Shown: positions 1 through 8,041 of the stretch, piece by piece
How the letters are laid out: each line of letters begins with the position of its first letter
Numbering within the stretch: position 1 is the stretch's first letter
Assembly: GCA_000996275.1 (NCBI GenBank)
Contig: LCEG01000001.1
Span: 186,001 to 250,000 of the forward strand
DNA length: 64,000 bases
From: a candidate division TM6 bacterium GW2011_GWE2_42_60
GTDB taxonomy: Bacteria; Babelota; Babeliae; Babelales; Babelaceae
Reading direction: 5' to 3'
Translations under genes and position numbers: made by a program
Notes under the pieces: model-generated
What the model was told of the DNA's origin: nothing
The model's database searches: none
The model's input: only the letters and a program-made list of their open reading frames with translations

Positions 1-69
1 ATACTTCAAAGACCAGACCGTGCATGGCCTCTTGATTTTTATGCGATGAACTTGGTAGGATACGGCTGA
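1..69 (+). CDS. C-terminal end of a truncated CDS
   Basis: Frame 1 is open from the window edge to a TGA at 67-69 and would encode the last 22 residues of a protein, ending NLVGYG. The next gene on the same strand begins 43 bases later with its own ribosome binding site, so a real upstream gene ending here is plausible. Too short to identify. Confidence 0.4.
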   Translation: MLQRPDRAWPLDFYAMNLVGYG

Positions 70-112
70 TGGAAAAAGTCTGATGTTTTTAAAGAGAAAA
101 AGGAGCGTTGTA

Positions 113-1051
113 ATGAAGCGACTTGGTTTAATTTTATGCAGCCTGCTTGTGCTGAGTGGGGTTTATAAGGTCTGTTTTGCCTCAGAAGAAGTGGATGTTC
201 CACCACCTCCATCAGAAGAAGCACGTCAAGAATATGAACAAGAAATCAAGAAAACAGGTGCTATAACACCTATTGTAATTGCAAAAAAAGCTGATTTGAT
301 TTCGATTGATGGTATAGAAGAGCCAGATTTTGGTGCGCAGCAACAGGTGCTTCGTGCTCGATTAAATGAATATGTAGAAGCGCAAGCTTTCAGGCAACCT
401 GTAATACTTGCTCAGCTGTACGAGGCTCTTAATATACAGAGTCAAAGTCAAGAGAAGCAGAGAGTTACTCTTGTCAAATTTATAAATGCTTATGCAAGTC
501 GATACAAAATAGATAAAACTCTACTTTTCAAGGGAGTTGCACCTAAAAAAGTAGAGTTACAGACGGGAAAAACGAAAGGGAAGCAGAAGCCGGTTGCATT
601 TTTCACTTTTTATTCTACATACAATGTAAATTCGCCTACCGGTATTAAGGCTGTCGAAAAAAATACTCAGAATACATTGTCTTCAGCACTTAATAAAGCG
701 CTTGATGAGCTGTTGAAATCTAGTCCTGATTTGTCAAATGAAGCGGCTTTTAAAACAATATTTACGAATAAGATAGAAACTGCGTTAAAAGAAGCAAAAG
801 CGACAGAAAATACTGTCAAGATCTTCTTAGCATCTGAGGATTTTAAGAAATTATTTAGGGATTCAGTTGAATATCTTAAGGATAAAAGTAAAACAGAAAA
901 GCTTGAAATTATAGTGAAAGAAGAGTCGAAAAAACCAATCGAAGAAAAACCAATAAAAATTAAACCAGCTTTGCCAAAAAAACCGGCACCTTTAATTAAT
1001 AAAAATCTTTTTCCTGACTTTGCAAAAGCACTGGATGCCGTAAAAGCCTAG
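113..1051 (+). CDS. exported protein of unknown function
   Basis: 312 aa if started at the ATG at 113, which has AAGGAG at 100-105 and 7 nt spacing; an in-frame ATG at 83 lacks such a site. The N-terminus (MKRLGLILCSLLVLSGV, then KVCFA before SEEVD) is a typical Sec signal peptide. The mature protein is hydrophilic and mostly helical, rich in Lys and Glu. It has a Pro-rich patch just after the signal (VPPPPSEE) and a Lys/Pro-rich tail (residues ~280-300). No known domain was recognised. It belongs to a set of exported, Lys-rich proteins in this window that may act in the periplasm or towards a host; that role is inference. Confidence 0.75.
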   Translation: MKRLGLILCSLLVLSGVYKVCFASEEVDVPPPPSEEARQEYEQEIKKTGAITPIVIAKKADLISIDGIEEPDFGAQQQVLRARLNEYVEAQAFRQPVILAQLYEALNIQSQSQEKQRVTLVKFINAYASRYKIDKTLLFKGVAPKKVELQTGKTKGKQKPVAFFTFYSTYNVNSPTGIKAVEKNTQNTLSSALNKALDELLKSSPDLSNEAAFKTIFTNKIETALKEAKATENTVKIFLASEDFKKLFRDSVEYLKDKSKTEKLEIIVKEESKKPIEEKPIKIKPALPKKPAPLINKNLFPDFAKALDAVKA

Positions 1052-1082
1052 TATTGTAAACAAGAGCTAAGTAGTGGCCGGA

Positions 1083-1116
1083 TGGGTAAAAACTCCCTGT
1101 TCGGCCACTGCCATTT
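1083..1116 (+). repeat. 34-nt direct repeat, copy A (left of HEPN/MNT pair)
   Basis: Begins TGGGTAAAAACTCCCTGTTC and ends GGCCACTGCCATTT. It matches 1996-2029 at 32 of 34 positions in the same orientation. The two copies bracket the HEPN/MNT gene pair at 1186-1883. Confidence 0.85.
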
Positions 1117-1185
1117 TGCAGTGAACAAAAATATGGTACAGTGGAGAAGTGTTTGAGAATGATTGGTTTGTGATTGAGATATTAT

Positions 1186-1476
1186 ATGATATTGGACCGA
1201 TATAAAAGGGACATTCTTCGGGCTCTAAAATACCACTTTCCAGATGCAAAAATTTATCTTTTTGGTTCACGAGCCACGGGGAAAGCAAAAGAAACTTCAG
1301 ATATTGATCTTGCACTTGATGCAGGGCATGAGCTTTCTTTTAGAGAAATGGGACGAGCGCAGATTACGCTTGAGCACCTAAATATTCCTTATAAAATTGA
1401 TTTAGTCGATTGTTTTTCTGCAACGCCAGAGCTTAAACAATATATTGAGCGTGATAGGGTCTTATGGAGCGACTAG
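1186..1476 (+). CDS. MNT-type minimal nucleotidyltransferase (HEPN/MNT pair 1)
   Basis: About 96 aa from the ATG at 1186 (a TTG at 1174 would add four residues; neither has a strong ribosome binding site). The nucleotidyltransferase signature GSRATGKAKETSDIDLAL gives the GS and DxD residues that bind NTP and metal. The protein is only the core fold, like HI0073 and the MntA antitoxin. Its 3' end overlaps the HEPN-like partner by 13 nt, implying translational coupling. In characterised HEPN/MNT systems the MNT protein AMPylates a Tyr of the HEPN RNase and silences it. Toxin neutralisation is the best guess here, but HI0073/HI0074-type pairs of unproven function look the same. Confidence 0.85.
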   Translation: MILDRYKRDILRALKYHFPDAKIYLFGSRATGKAKETSDIDLALDAGHELSFREMGRAQITLEHLNIPYKIDLVDCFSATPELKQYIERDRVLWSD

Positions 1477-1883
1477 TTTTACGGTATGGCTCGTTATTGC
1501 AGGCTCTCAATACGCTTGAGAAGGCCTTAGAGTTAACAAAGTTGCAGTTAGATCAGGATATTTTACAGGGATTGCGTGACTCAGAGATTCAACGTTTTGA
1601 GTATTGCGTTGATGAGTTTTGGAAGTATCTTAAATTTTATTTAGAATATTATTTCGAATACGAATATGTGCTTGCTTCACCACGATTAACGCTTAGAGAA
1701 TGCTTTCAGCGACAACTTATTTCAGCTGAAGAACTTGAAACGTGCTTAAATATGGTTGACGATCGAAACAGCACTTCCCATGGGTATCGATTTATTATTG
1801 CTGAGAAGATTAGGGAATCTATCCCTCCATATCTAGCAGTAATGCGTTGTGTTGTGGACCGTATTAAACCAAAAGAAAAATAA
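1464..1883 (+). CDS. HEPN-like / HI0074-type nucleotidyltransferase substrate-binding protein
   Basis: 139 aa, all-helical, matching the NTase_sub_bind/HepT-like group. Residues near 113-120 read RNSTSHGY, which fits the RX4HXY motif of HEPN RNases, including the Tyr that MNT partners modify. It starts inside the last codons of the MNT gene (ATG at 1464). A second, diverged copy of the pair lies at 39439-40160 with the same gene order and the same 13-nt overlap. Probable toxin or regulatory RNase; activity cannot be judged from sequence alone. Confidence 0.8.
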   Translation: MERLVLRYGSLLQALNTLEKALELTKLQLDQDILQGLRDSEIQRFEYCVDEFWKYLKFYLEYYFEYEYVLASPRLTLRECFQRQLISAEELETCLNMVDDRNSTSHGYRFIIAEKIRESIPPYLAVMRCVVDRIKPKEK

Positions 1884-1915
1884 TTTATTTATCTGAAGAT
1901 TCGGCTGTTAATCTA

Positions 1916-1966
1916 CCGCTCGTATGGATTCGATACATTTGCTTCGCAAACACTCACCATGAGCGG
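1916..1966 (+). repeat. dispersed palindromic intergenic element, copy a
   Basis: Opens CCGCTC and closes GAGCGG. Inside lie TCGATACA (1930-1937), a small palindrome TTTGC-TTC-GCAAA (1938-1950) and CACTC (1951-1955). The same architecture recurs near 10.2, 35.6-36.0 and 61.3 kb with different palindrome arms. Confidence 0.8.
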
Positions 1967-1995
1967 AGCAAGCCTGTTTTTATTCAATAAAGGTT

Positions 1996-2029
1996 TGGGT
2001 AAAAATTCCCCGTTCGGCCACTGCCATTT
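1996..2029 (+). repeat. 34-nt direct repeat, copy B (right of HEPN/MNT pair)
   Basis: Begins TGGGTAAAAATTCCCCGTTC; 32/34 match to 1083-1116. It lies in the leader of pheT. Confidence 0.85.
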
Positions 2030-2102
2030 GCCTCATTCTCGCTTTTCTCTTATCCTTAAAAATAAAAACGCATGGGGCTTGTTTCTCCTAGAGGCAGATT
2101 GT

Positions 2103-4409
2103 ATGAAAATTTCGGTAGCATGGTTATTTGATCATTTAGGTGCAGACTGGCACGCGTATGACATGCGCGACCTTATGGCTCGTTTAAGCGCAACAACCGC
2201 AGAAATCGACGGAGCAGAACCCGTATCATGGGCGTGGAATCAGTTTTTTATTGCTGAAGTTATCGCACGCAATGAACATGAGGTTCAGATCAAAATTGCA
2301 GAACGTAAAAAACAGTTTAAACTACCCGCGCGTTTAGATGCGGCTTTAAACGCTTTTTTCTTGGTGGTAATGACGGAAAACACTGTCCGTTGGGCAACAC
2401 TAGCTGACCTTAGCGCTGGACGGGATGGATTAGTCCCGGCGCTTCTTATCTCACCAACACAACTTGAAGGCGCGTGGCGCGATGGACTTGAGCAGGATGA
2501 CTGGATTATCGAAATTGATAACAAGTCTCTCACCAATCGTCCCGATTTATGGGGACATCGTGGCTTTGCGCGTGAAGTTGCAGCGCTCGTAGGCCTTAAA
2601 CTTCTTCCCGAAGAACAGATTTGTGTGCAAAAGCCTATTCGCCACTACGAAAAAAAAGCACCCTATATCGATCTTTCTCCAGATTCAGCCTGTTCTCGCT
2701 TTGCCGGAATCAAAGTAACTAAGGTTACCTGTGAACCATCACGGCTTTTTTATGCACACCGTCTTGCGCGTGTTGATGCAAAGGCAATGAATACTTTGGT
2801 AGATTTTACCAACTATGTAATGCTCGATATTGGTCATCCAATGCATGTTTTTGATGCAGATAAAGTTGAGGGAAGTCTTGTCGTACGTCAGGCGCGCAAT
2901 GGTGAAAAACTAGCACTCCTTGATGGTGATACCGTTGAGCTTTCATCTGCAGATTGTGTTGTGGCCGATGAGCGCAAACCTCTCTCTGTTGCTGGAGTGA
3001 TGGGAGGCTCTCAGAGCGCTTTTCAACAAGATACTAAAGCAATTATTCTTGAAGCAGCGCTTTTTGATGCTGCGGCTATTCGACGGACGGCGGCACGGCT
3101 TAAAAAGCGGACTGAAAGTTCGGCTCGTTTTGAAAAAAGTCTTGATCCAAACCAGAACACGGTTGCGCTTTCACGCTATTTGTGGCTTTTAGAGGCTTCG
3201 GGTGTTTCGTGCACGGTTGATGAAGCGATCTGTTCTGTAGGGCCACTTTCTGTTGAACATGAAATTTTGCTCCCACATCGTCTTTTGGTTGAGCGTCTTG
3301 GCGCAACGATTACTGAAAGCCAGGTCTGTTCTATTTTGAGCAAATTAGATTTTGGGGTTCAGGTTATTGAGAGTGGCCAGGGGTTAAGTTATTCCGTTAC
3401 CGTTCCAACATTCCGGGGAACCAAAGATATTCGAATTCCTGAAGATATTATTGAAGAGGTGGCCCGCTTTTTTGGGTATGATGCAATTCCATTAGTTATG
3501 CCTGTGCGGGTTATGCGGCCCTATGATATGTCAGTAGTTCATCGCAAACGACTTGTAAAGCAGCTTTGTGCTACAGCGCTCTCTATGCGAGAAGTGCAGA
3601 CCTATCCATTATTTGATGAGCGGTGGCTTAAACAACTTAATTATCAACCAGTTGGTGCACCAGCACTGTTAAATCCTGTGTCTGAGCACTGGGGAAAAAT
3701 GGTCACATCGCTGATCCCTGGTATTCTCCAGGCGATAGCAACCAATGCGGTTTCAGAAAAGCGGTTGCGCTTTTTTGAACTTAATCGAGTCTGGTCGATG
3801 CCGACTGAATCTGAGATCAAAGAGCAACAGGTCTGTTCAGGAATATTTTATGAGCGTGCAGGGATCTCTTTTTATGAAGCAAAAGCGCTGCTTGAAAAAC
3901 TCTTTATAGCATTGGGGCATCTGGTTGAATGGAGAAAGCCGATTGATGGAGCGCCTTTCTGGGCTGAACAGTACCGGGTAGCGGAGCTTTGGATTGGTAA
4001 AGAACGTCTTGGTTATGCGGGCATGGTTGCACAGCATCTTTTGACTGTAGCTGCTGAAGGTGAGGCTTTCGCCTTTGAATTTGATCTTGGCATGGTCTTA
4101 TCCATTTTTGAGCAGAAAGAATTTGTGATACCGGGTCGCTACCAGGCGGTCTCGCTTGATATCAGTATGTTCTGCCATCGGCGTATTGCGGTTTCTGAAC
4201 TTGAAGAAGCGATTGCGCTTTCAGACTCACGCATTAAGGATGTATTCTTGCTTGATGTGTTTGAAAAAGATGAGTGGCCTGACCGTCGCTCAGTTGCTTT
4301 GCGGTATGTGGTACAAGATGATACGAAGACACTTTCAAAAGAAGAAATTGATGAGGTTCAGAATGCCGTTTATGCAGCAGTTAAGCCTATGGGAGTAGAA
4401 ATACGATGA
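2103..4409 (+). CDS. pheT: phenylalanine--tRNA ligase beta subunit
   Basis: 768 aa from the ATG at 2103, which has GAGG at 2091-2094; the open frame reaches back to 1959 but that part contains repeat DNA. PheT forms the alpha2beta2 enzyme charging tRNA-Phe. The N-terminal EMAP/OB-like tRNA-binding region (residues ~40-150) is poorly conserved. The B3/B4 region contains MNTLVDFTNYVMLDIGHPMH. The B5 and catalytic-like domains follow (RIPEDIIEEVARFFGYD). The C-terminal ~90 residues form the FDX-ACB anticodon-binding domain. pheS is not adjacent, which is unusual because pheST is usually one operon. The stop overlaps lspA (ATGA). Confidence 0.95.
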   Translation: MKISVAWLFDHLGADWHAYDMRDLMARLSATTAEIDGAEPVSWAWNQFFIAEVIARNEHEVQIKIAERKKQFKLPARLDAALNAFFLVVMTENTVRWATLADLSAGRDGLVPALLISPTQLEGAWRDGLEQDDWIIEIDNKSLTNRPDLWGHRGFAREVAALVGLKLLPEEQICVQKPIRHYEKKAPYIDLSPDSACSRFAGIKVTKVTCEPSRLFYAHRLARVDAKAMNTLVDFTNYVMLDIGHPMHVFDADKVEGSLVVRQARNGEKLALLDGDTVELSSADCVVADERKPLSVAGVMGGSQSAFQQDTKAIILEAALFDAAAIRRTAARLKKRTESSARFEKSLDPNQNTVALSRYLWLLEASGVSCTVDEAICSVGPLSVEHEILLPHRLLVERLGATITESQVCSILSKLDFGVQVIESGQGLSYSVTVPTFRGTKDIRIPEDIIEEVARFFGYDAIPLVMPVRVMRPYDMSVVHRKRLVKQLCATALSMREVQTYPLFDERWLKQLNYQPVGAPALLNPVSEHWGKMVTSLIPGILQAIATNAVSEKRLRFFELNRVWSMPTESEIKEQQVCSGIFYERAGISFYEAKALLEKLFIALGHLVEWRKPIDGAPFWAEQYRVAELWIGKERLGYAGMVAQHLLTVAAEGEAFAFEFDLGMVLSIFEQKEFVIPGRYQAVSLDISMFCHRRIAVSELEEAIALSDSRIKDVFLLDVFEKDEWPDRRSVALRYVVQDDTKTLSKEEIDEVQNAVYAAVKPMGVEIR

Positions 4410-4822
4410 TCGGATATAGTATTCTTTTTAGTTCGATTTTGGGTATAGATTTGATTACCAAGCAGTTAGCGCTCTGGTATGCACCTACAACTGTATCGAT
4501 TAATCGTGGTGTTTCGTGGAGTCTGTTCCATTCACATTCGGACCTTATTTTTTGGAGCGTGTCGACGCTTGTTCTTATTTTTGTACTTGCATTTGCAGGG
4601 TATACGCTTGGGCGCTTAAAACGGCATGAATTTATAGGTGCTGAAGTTATTGTGCTGGGTGGAGCTTGTGCAAATCTTTTGAGCCGCCTCTTGTATGCGG
4701 GAGTTGTTGATTTTATCGGTATTAGTGCCTATGGGTATCAGTGGCCTTTGTTGAACATTGCTGATGTGGTGATTGTTCTTGGTGTCTTCTGGATTATGAT
4801 TCGGGAGTATTGGCGGCCATGA
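4406..4822 (+). CDS. lspA: lipoprotein signal peptidase (signal peptidase II)
   Basis: 138 aa inner-membrane aspartyl protease that cleaves prolipoproteins before the lipidated Cys. Family motifs in order: DLITKQ near the N-terminus, NRGVSWSL, GGACANLLSRLLYAGVVDFI with the first catalytic Asp, and NIADVVI with the second. Four membrane segments are apparent. Slightly short for the family. The start overlaps the pheT stop by 4 nt and the stop overlaps the pgpA start (ATGA), so the operon is translationally coupled. Lipoprotein candidates in the window include the chaperone at 8042. Confidence 0.93.
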   Translation: MIGYSILFSSILGIDLITKQLALWYAPTTVSINRGVSWSLFHSHSDLIFWSVSTLVLIFVLAFAGYTLGRLKRHEFIGAEVIVLGGACANLLSRLLYAGVVDFIGISAYGYQWPLLNIADVVIVLGVFWIMIREYWRP

Positions 4823-5292
4823 ATATAAAAATTTTGGGTGCACGTGTTTGTGCACTGATCGCATCGCTTGGACCAGTTGGTTATTTGCCTTATCCAGGGA
4901 CGTGCGGAACGCTCTGCGCAATTCCGCTGCTGATAGGAATGCGTCGTTATGGATATGCATTTGGGCTATCCGAAATGATTTTATTTCTTCTTTTAGCGAT
5001 TGCGGCATTTTTTATTATTGATTATGCGCTTACTGTTTTGGTTGGGCATGATCCGCAAGAAATTGTTTTAGATGAGGTTGTTGGGCTTGCGGTAGCGCTC
5101 TATGGTTTGCCGTTTACACCGATTAATCTCTTGCTGGCGTTTCTTTTATTCCGTTTTTTTGACGGGCTTAAGCCGCTTGGTATTGAAGCGCTCGAAAATT
5201 TTCCTGGCGCCTTTGGGGTGATGGGGGATGATCTTGCGGCAGGGGCTATGGCGCATATGGTGATGGTTTTGATATTGCCTCTTTTGCGTTGA
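4819..5292 (+). CDS. pgpA: phosphatidylglycerophosphatase A
   Basis: 157 aa from the ATG at 4819 (a TTG at 4810 is less likely). Dephosphorylates phosphatidylglycerophosphate to phosphatidylglycerol at the inner membrane. The PgpA motifs are complete: LPYPGTCGTL, HDPQEIVLDEVVG, FRFFDGLKPLGI and VMGDDLAAG. Three to four hydrophobic segments. Third gene of the pheT-lspA-pgpA-comF run. It supplies phosphatidylglycerol, the diacylglyceryl donor for lipoproteins, which fits next to lspA. Confidence 0.93.
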   Translation: MNIKILGARVCALIASLGPVGYLPYPGTCGTLCAIPLLIGMRRYGYAFGLSEMILFLLLAIAAFFIIDYALTVLVGHDPQEIVLDEVVGLAVALYGLPFTPINLLLAFLLFRFFDGLKPLGIEALENFPGAFGVMGDDLAAGAMAHMVMVLILPLLR

Positions 5293-5304
5293 AAAGTGTA
5301 CTCT

Positions 5305-5991
5305 ATGCCTCATGCCTTCTTCAATAAAATACGTGGGCCGGTTGATTTTGTTTATAACGGCGTCTGCGATCTTTTAGCGCCGCCGTATTGTGTCTCATGC
5401 CATCGTTTTTTGGAAGAGCGAATACCGCTGTGCACCTCTTGTGAGCGCTTTTTAGAGCCGGTCGTATCGCTCGAAGTATCGGTAACGAGTAACTATGCTA
5501 TGCGTGTCTACGCTTTAACGTCATACGATAAAGTAGTTCGGTCGTTGGTCTTGGCAAAACATTCGCGGCAACGGATTGCAAGTCGGCAGCTGGGCGAATT
5601 AGTTGCCCGTGGATGCTATTGCCCGTGGGAGCAGTTTGATTGTTTGGTACCGGTACCATTACATTGGCAGCGATATGCCGCGCGTGGGTATAATCAGGCA
5701 AAGGTTATGGCGGAGCGTATCGCTCAGGTTCGTGGAATTACTGTTTCTGATGGTGTTCGGCGTGTCCGTGCAACACGGTTTCAGGCAACGTTATCTGCTG
5801 AAGAGCGAATAGAGAATGTAATGGCAATGTCGGTACTCAAAAAAGGTTTTGCAGAGCAGTATAGAGGAAAGCATGTAGTGCTTATTGATGATGTTTTTAC
5901 AACGGGCGCAACATTATGCGCTGTGGCAAAAGCGATTGCAGTAGCTAACCCAAAAACAATTTCAGCTCTTGTTGCAGCGCGGGTCGTATGA
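5305..5991 (+). CDS. comF: ComF-family phosphoribosyltransferase-like protein
   Basis: 228 aa from the ATG at 5305 (GTG at 5296 possible). An N-terminal zinc-ribbon-like module has CVSCH and CTSCE. A type I PRTase domain follows, with the PRPP loop VVLIDDVFTTGATLCAV near the C-terminus. ComF proteins assist natural transformation, probably handling incoming single-stranded DNA. The prepilin peptidase at 59757 is the only other gene here that could belong to a type IV pilus/competence apparatus. Confidence 0.9.
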   Translation: MPHAFFNKIRGPVDFVYNGVCDLLAPPYCVSCHRFLEERIPLCTSCERFLEPVVSLEVSVTSNYAMRVYALTSYDKVVRSLVLAKHSRQRIASRQLGELVARGCYCPWEQFDCLVPVPLHWQRYAARGYNQAKVMAERIAQVRGITVSDGVRRVRATRFQATLSAEERIENVMAMSVLKKGFAEQYRGKHVVLIDDVFTTGATLCAVAKAIAVANPKTISALVAARVV

Positions 5992-5994
5992 ACG
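5981..5994 (+). repeat. 14-nt direct repeat left of the AAA-ATPase gene
   Basis: GGGTCGTATGAACG, identical to 7944-7957. It overlaps the 3' end of comF. The two copies bracket the AAA-ATPase/nuclease gene. Confidence 0.6.
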
Positions 5995-6106
5995 CTTGTC
6001 AACGCAAGGTGAAAAGTTCCTCGACAACACTACAACCTCATGGGATTTGCAGTTAAATTTGGTAAACTAAATAAAAAGGTGTCGGATAAAAGTAGAGGAG
6101 CGTGAG

Positions 6107-7792
6107 ATGGCAGAGGCAAAGAAAAAATATATTTCGGTAGGCATTGACGATTTTAGTGAACTGATTAACGAGAACTATTATTTTGTAGATAAGAGCTTGC
6201 TTATCAAAGAAATTCTTGATTCAAAAGCAAAAGTGACGCTCTTGCCTCGTCCCCGCCGGTTTGGTAAAACTCTTAATATGTCGATGCTCCAATGTTTTTT
6301 TGAAAAAACTGATCCAACTAAACTCCGACGTCAATTATTTAATGGCCTTAATATTGAGCAGTTTGCCGACTGCATGGAGCATCAGGGGAAATATCCGGTT
6401 ATCTGGCTTACATTTAAAGATGTAAAAACGGAAGAGTGGTCTGATTGCTACCGTTTATTACGCATGCAGATTATTAAAGAGTTTGAGCGGCACATATACG
6501 TTCGAGATTTTCTCTCGGATACTGAAAAAGACAGGTTTGAGCGGGTGCGGCAGGGAACCGGAGATTTGGCCGATTTTATGAGTGCTCTGCTCGACTTGTC
6601 GATGTATCTGGAGCGTGCTTATAAAGCCAAAGTCATGATTTTTATCGACGAATACGATGCGCCTATTCATGCGGCTTACCTCAAAGGTTATTACCAAGAA
6701 GTTATAGGCTTTATGCGGGGCTTTTTGGGGGCTGGATTAAAGGGGAATAGTGCTCTTAATCTTAGTGTTATGACCGGTATTTTACGTGTGGCAAAAGAGA
6801 GTATTTTTAGTGGTATTAACCATCTTGAAGTACGAACTTTTTTACAGCAAGATTATTCAGACAAGTTTGGTTTTTTGGAGTCTGAAGTAATAGCGATGCT
6901 CGATTTTTTTGGGCTCGACAATAATCTTGATGACGTGCGACGCTGGTATGATGGATACCAAAGTGGGAAACATAAAGTTTATAATCCCTGGTCGATTATT
7001 AATTTAGTTAAAAATCGGGGAGAGTACCAGACTTATTGGGTTAATACGAGCGACAACGCCCTTATTAAAGATCTACTCAAACGGTGCACACCTGAAATGA
7101 AAGAAGATCTCGAAGTGCTCATAAAGGGGGGTAGGGTAACCAAGCCGATTCAAGAAAACATTATCATGACTGATATTGAAAAGAACGATGAAGTCCTCTG
7201 GAACTTTCTGATTTTTTCGGGCTATCTGACCTTTGAGAACTATCGATTGGTAGTGGATACTAATTATGCAGAGCTTTTAATCCCCAATATTGAAGTTGGC
7301 ACAACCTATAAAATATCGTTTAAAAACTGGTTCGCCGAAGGCTCCGGAATGGGTAGTTATAACCGAATGCTAGACAGTTTGGTTACGGGTGACTCTATAA
7401 AATTTAAAAAAACCTTTGAACAGTTTGCGCGCGAAAGTTTAAGCTATTTTGATATGCAGGGTGATGCGCCAGAGAATTTTTATCATGCCCTTGTTCTTGG
7501 CATGCTTTCAAGTCTTATGCAGACGCACCAAGTCCGATCAAATCGCGAAAGTGGGTATGGTCGCTATGATGTCATGATCATTCCAAATGATCGATCAAAA
7601 CCTGGGACGGTGATAGAATTTAAGGCTGTGGATCTGGATGAGAAAGAAACGCTTGAAATCGCAGCTCAAAAAGCGCTCAAACAGCTTAATGATAGATTGT
7701 ATGCGACGGAGCTTACTACTCTGGGCTTAACAACTATTTTAAAGTTTGGAATAGCTTTTAAGGGTAAAGAGAGCCTGGTTTTGGTTGGGTAA
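6107..7792 (+). CDS. AAA-ATPase-like / PD-(D/E)XK nuclease protein
   Basis: 561 aa; start supported by GAGGAG upstream of 6107. The N-terminal AAA-ATPase-like domain (PF09820 type) begins SVGIDDFSELINE, then YFVDKSLLIKEIL, and has the P-loop variant RPRRFGKTLNMSML. Walker B-like VMIFIDEYDAPI lies near residue 185. The C-terminal PDDEXK_9-type nuclease has GRYDVMI and, ~15 residues later, VIEFKAVD, the D...ExK active site. Such proteins are expanded in some host-associated bacteria; their role (selfish element, defence or effector) is unresolved. The gene stands alone between comF and a chaperone, bracketed by a 14-nt direct repeat. Confidence 0.88.
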   Translation: MAEAKKKYISVGIDDFSELINENYYFVDKSLLIKEILDSKAKVTLLPRPRRFGKTLNMSMLQCFFEKTDPTKLRRQLFNGLNIEQFADCMEHQGKYPVIWLTFKDVKTEEWSDCYRLLRMQIIKEFERHIYVRDFLSDTEKDRFERVRQGTGDLADFMSALLDLSMYLERAYKAKVMIFIDEYDAPIHAAYLKGYYQEVIGFMRGFLGAGLKGNSALNLSVMTGILRVAKESIFSGINHLEVRTFLQQDYSDKFGFLESEVIAMLDFFGLDNNLDDVRRWYDGYQSGKHKVYNPWSIINLVKNRGEYQTYWVNTSDNALIKDLLKRCTPEMKEDLEVLIKGGRVTKPIQENIIMTDIEKNDEVLWNFLIFSGYLTFENYRLVVDTNYAELLIPNIEVGTTYKISFKNWFAEGSGMGSYNRMLDSLVTGDSIKFKKTFEQFARESLSYFDMQGDAPENFYHALVLGMLSSLMQTHQVRSNRESGYGRYDVMIIPNDRSKPGTVIEFKAVDLDEKETLEIAAQKALKQLNDRLYATELTTLGLTTILKFGIAFKGKESLVLVG

Positions 7793-7943
7793 CCTATGGA
7801 AAAATTATAGTCAACATGCGCGGATTGTATGGTTAAGCGGGTCAGGTCTGGTTTGATCGCATGCCCAATACATAAATTTTTTAGTATCTCAGTGGCAGCT
7901 TTCCGTGTTAAAACCATTTTCAAATCTCTCCTAGCTACAACAT

Positions 7944-7957
7944 GGGTCGTATGAACG
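7944..7957 (+). repeat. 14-nt direct repeat right of the AAA-ATPase gene
   Basis: GGGTCGTATGAACG, identical to 5981-5994, in the intergenic stretch before the chaperone at 8042. The rest of 7793-8041 holds no convincing gene. Confidence 0.6.
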
Positions 7958-8041
7958 TCTTTGCAATGATTGCATTATGTGCTAAGATACGCGAGCAGTG
8001 TTTAGTGTTTTTATACTTACAGAAGGTCTAAGGAAGGACGT

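Noticed and set aside
1959-2102. N-terminal extension of pheT
   Set aside because: It translates repeat DNA; the ATG at 2103 has a ribosome binding site and matches the normal PheT start.
7666-7923. 85-aa minus-strand frame after the AAA-ATPase gene
   Set aside because: Half of it is antisense to the ATPase C-terminus, and no family was recognised in the remainder.
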